Assembly: GCA_937897875.1 (NCBI GenBank)
Contig: CALCPD010000087.1
Span: 1-42,440 of the forward strand
Length of the DNA: 42,440 nucleotides
DNA from: an uncultured Nitrosopumilaceae archaeon
Lineage (GTDB): Archaea > Thermoproteota > Nitrososphaeria > Nitrososphaerales > Nitrosopumilaceae
Direction: 5' to 3'
Of this stretch, positions 40,566 to 42,440 are shown piece after piece (the first letter of the stretch is position 1; the number at the start of each line of letters is the position of its first letter). Position numbers and translations under genes: made by a program. The notes under the pieces were generated by a model. That model was not told the DNA's origin. It was given only the letters and a program-made list of their open reading frames with translations, and did no database searches.

Positions 40566-41711
40566 TTAATCTGAAACCATTTCTTGTTCTTTTTGTTTCC
40601 TATATTTTTTAAACAGAATAGTGGCTGAGACTAAAGTTACTGCTAGTCCTCCTAATAATGGTGGAATTAATGTAAATGAACTTTCATCAAAAATCATTAT
40701 GTTGGTAAATTGTGCAATTATTGGATATAATGAAATTAATACAATTATTCTAAGAATGTCACTAATTTGTCTAGGAATTCCTCCTATCCAGTTACTTAGT
40801 AATGTTCCAGCAAATATTGCACCTAATCCAATCCATAAAATTGGTAATGATCCTCCAACAAATTGTCCTACTCCTATTTGATTTGACATACTCTCAATGA
40901 CTCCTCCATTTGATTCAATAATTTCTGGACTGATTGTACTAATTCCCGCTGGTACTGATGATAGAATCAATAACACTCCTGTAACCATTGTAAACATTCT
41001 GATAAAACCTGTCGGTGTAGGTTTAGACCAACTTGACCATGCTCTATCTACATCAAATGCTCTGATTAAAAATGCACCACCTAGAATACTTACAAGTACA
41101 GCAAATATTTCTGCAGTATATCCAAAAACAGTTGCAATTCCTCCGATTAACAAAAGAATTCCTGGAACTCCTAAAAAGAATTTTGAATATTTTGAATCAT
41201 ATGCTATCATTTTTAGATATTTTCCAAATACTGCATACGAATATTCTACACTTCTACTAACTTTCATTACCACTCTTTGAACAGATACTACTGGTAAGAC
41301 ATTTTGAATAACTGGTATCACACTTTCATCATCTTCTCCATCTGAAACAATTACTGCCCCATTTGCTTGAAATTTTTCTAATACTATTTTTGCTTCTAGT
41401 AGTATTTTTTCATCTGCTTGAACTCCTCTATTTTTAACTCCTGTGATAGTAGCTACTTCTACTTGGTAGCCTTTACTGATTAAATCTTCATATGTTTTAA
41501 TTGCTGCAAAAATTGAATTAGAATCTGCATCCTCTGGATCCTCTAATGCTAATCTTTGTGCTGCTTCAATACATGCATCTCTTCCTATTACTGGTGTACT
41601 AATTCCTGTTTTTTCACCTACATCATCATCCCTATCTACACAAATTACTACTAATTTGTTAGCTGTTGATTTACTAACATCTTTTTGTACTTTAGTAGAT
41701 CTTTGTGACAT
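40566..41711 (-). CDS. DUF373 family integral membrane protein
   Basis: 381 residues. The N-terminal about 150 residues form a soluble alpha/beta domain with KLVVICVDRDDDVGEKTGISTPVIGRDACIEAA and VIVSDGEDDESVIPVIQ, the DUF373 hallmark Asp-rich loop. After about residue 178 come around six membrane helices and a basic tail. DUF373 is an archaeal family of unknown function, and its location beside uppS suggests an envelope or isoprenoid role, which is inference. Complete protein. Confidence 0.9.
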   Translation of the reverse strand: MSQRSTKVQKDVSKSTANKLVVICVDRDDDVGEKTGISTPVIGRDACIEAAQRLALEDPEDADSNSIFAAIKTYEDLISKGYQVEVATITGVKNRGVQADEKILLEAKIVLEKFQANGAVIVSDGEDDESVIPVIQNVLPVVSVQRVVMKVSRSVEYSYAVFGKYLKMIAYDSKYSKFFLGVPGILLLIGGIATVFGYTAEIFAVLVSILGGAFLIRAFDVDRAWSSWSKPTPTGFIRMFTMVTGVLLILSSVPAGISTISPEIIESNGGVIESMSNQIGVGQFVGGSLPILWIGLGAIFAGTLLSNWIGGIPRQISDILRIIVLISLYPIIAQFTNIMIFDESSFTLIPPLLGGLAVTLVSATILFKKYRKQKEQEMVSD

Positions 41712-41782
41712 TATACTTCATACTACACAATTAGTTTTTAATGATTTCCAACAATTCTAGTTAGTAAAATTGGGTTTTGAGC

Positions 41783-42280
41783 CTAGGGTCTTAACTCATT
41801 TGATTTTTTAATATATTCTATAGATTCCACTTTAATGGATTCAATTCTATCAATTGTTTCTAAAATTTCTGCATCCAGACTTTCATTTTCAATTTGATTT
41901 GCTAAGACTTTAGTTTCCAGGATATACTCATTAAATTTTTTCATTCCATTCATGTAACTGATATAGCTTTCTTGCCATTGTTCTGATGGTTTTGAAGTGA
42001 CAAATTCACTAATTTGGGTAGTCACCTGTGATGATGTTACCTCTGTAATTGCAACGTAATCCATTGGTGAAATCTTTTCATTTCTAAGATTTTGATATTC
42101 AATATCTATTGATTCTTGTAAAACTTCATGGATATTTTTTGCTCCATCCAAATACCCTTCATAATCTGTTACTATGAAAGTTGTATCGTTATCTTGTGGT
42201 ATTACCCATAATAGAAAACTGGCGCCTGTAATTGCTGCTAAAATTATTGCTGTAATTGCAATTCCTTTTTTTGATGCCAT
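41783..42280 (-). CDS. Membrane-anchored helical protein, 165 aa
   Basis: N-terminal signal anchor (about residues 6-27, GIAITAIILAAITGASFLLWVI), then 135 mostly helical residues with likely coiled coil (HEVLQESIDIEYQNLRNEK, KVLANQIENESLDAEILETI). The domain would face outside. No family recognised. It is the last gene in the window; the DUF373 gene follows after 71 nt. Confidence 0.7.
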   Translation of the reverse strand: MASKKGIAITAIILAAITGASFLLWVIPQDNDTTFIVTDYEGYLDGAKNIHEVLQESIDIEYQNLRNEKISPMDYVAITEVTSSQVTTQISEFVTSKPSEQWQESYISYMNGMKKFNEYILETKVLANQIENESLDAEILETIDRIESIKVESIEYIKKSNELRP

Positions 42281-42440
42281 TTTCTATTTTTAAGATAAAC
42301 TAGCTTATATTTGATAATTTTTTTCATAATTATAATTTATTTTAAAATTTTTCAAAAAATAACAATTTTAATTAATTTAATTTTATTTTTTTCCAAAAAA
42401 TCTTTCTTTTTATGAAATTTATTCTATTTTTAGTTTTTTT

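Noticed and set aside
42281-42440. Possible small gene or RNA at the right end
   Set aside because: Very T/A-rich without open frame, stem or box; probably promoter or terminator spacer.

Overview
This 42.4-kb AT-rich window looks like core chromosome of a Nitrosopumilus-like ammonia-oxidising archaeon (Thaumarchaeota/Nitrososphaerota). The pointers are a PEFG-CTERM surface-protein tail at the left edge, an archaeal histone, archaeal-type ribosomal proteins uS11 and eS17, a type-1 copper cupredoxin, a PDCD5-like protein, a DUF373 membrane protein, archaeal-type PheST, TrpS and ValS, and many leaderless genes with TATA-like boxes about 25 bp before the start. I see no rRNA, CRISPR array, insertion sequence or prophage. 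The species assignment is inference.

Layout. 1-8.9 kb: end of a PEFG surface protein, archaeal CoaD-type adenylyltransferase, a zinc-ribbon RG/RS-rich protein, trpS diverging from pheS-pheT, a structured RNA that looks like a two-hairpin H/ACA guide (about 6.73-6.90 kb), an EVE-domain protein, a stand-alone Lrp-type sensor domain and an orphan HExxH protein. 9-18.9 kb: aconitase, tRNA-Trp, pdxS-pdxT, then a leftward set with pterin-carbinolamine dehydratase, a PTPS/QueD-like enzyme carrying an extra nuclease-like N-terminal domain, and valS. 18.9-26.8 kb: pentapeptide protein, stand-alone asparagine-synthase domain, purB, rtcB with a PDCD5-like partner, uS11, thiL, a phosphohexomutase and tRNA-Thr. 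27-31 kb: two tiny paralogous membrane proteins, a winged-helix regulator, small zinc proteins, an AIPR-family (abortive-infection type) gene beside a strong hairpin RNA, a cupredoxin and tRNA-Cys. 31-42 kb: histone, TatD-like hydrolase, eS17, a tRNA-modification group (ubiquitin-like/Cgi121 fusion, THUMP protein, Sua5), a second winged-helix regulator, purA, pyrF, Nudix hydrolase, cis-prenyltransferase and DUF373 protein.

The genes serve mainly translation (four synthetase polypeptides, three tRNAs, two ribosomal proteins, t6A and THUMP modification, RtcB ligation) and cofactor or nucleotide synthesis (CoA, PLP, thiamine, pterin, purine, pyrimidine). The most unusual items are: (1) a MoaD/ThiS-like beta-grasp domain with an internal Gly-Gly fused to the KEOPS subunit Cgi121, convergent with Sua5; (2) a 22-bp hairpin RNA with its own promoter-like element and a CCUCCU loop, ending next to the AIPR gene; (3) the kink-turn-bearing two-hairpin RNA; (4) the nuclease-like/PTPS fusion. 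All functional calls come from reading motifs by eye; no database search was run.
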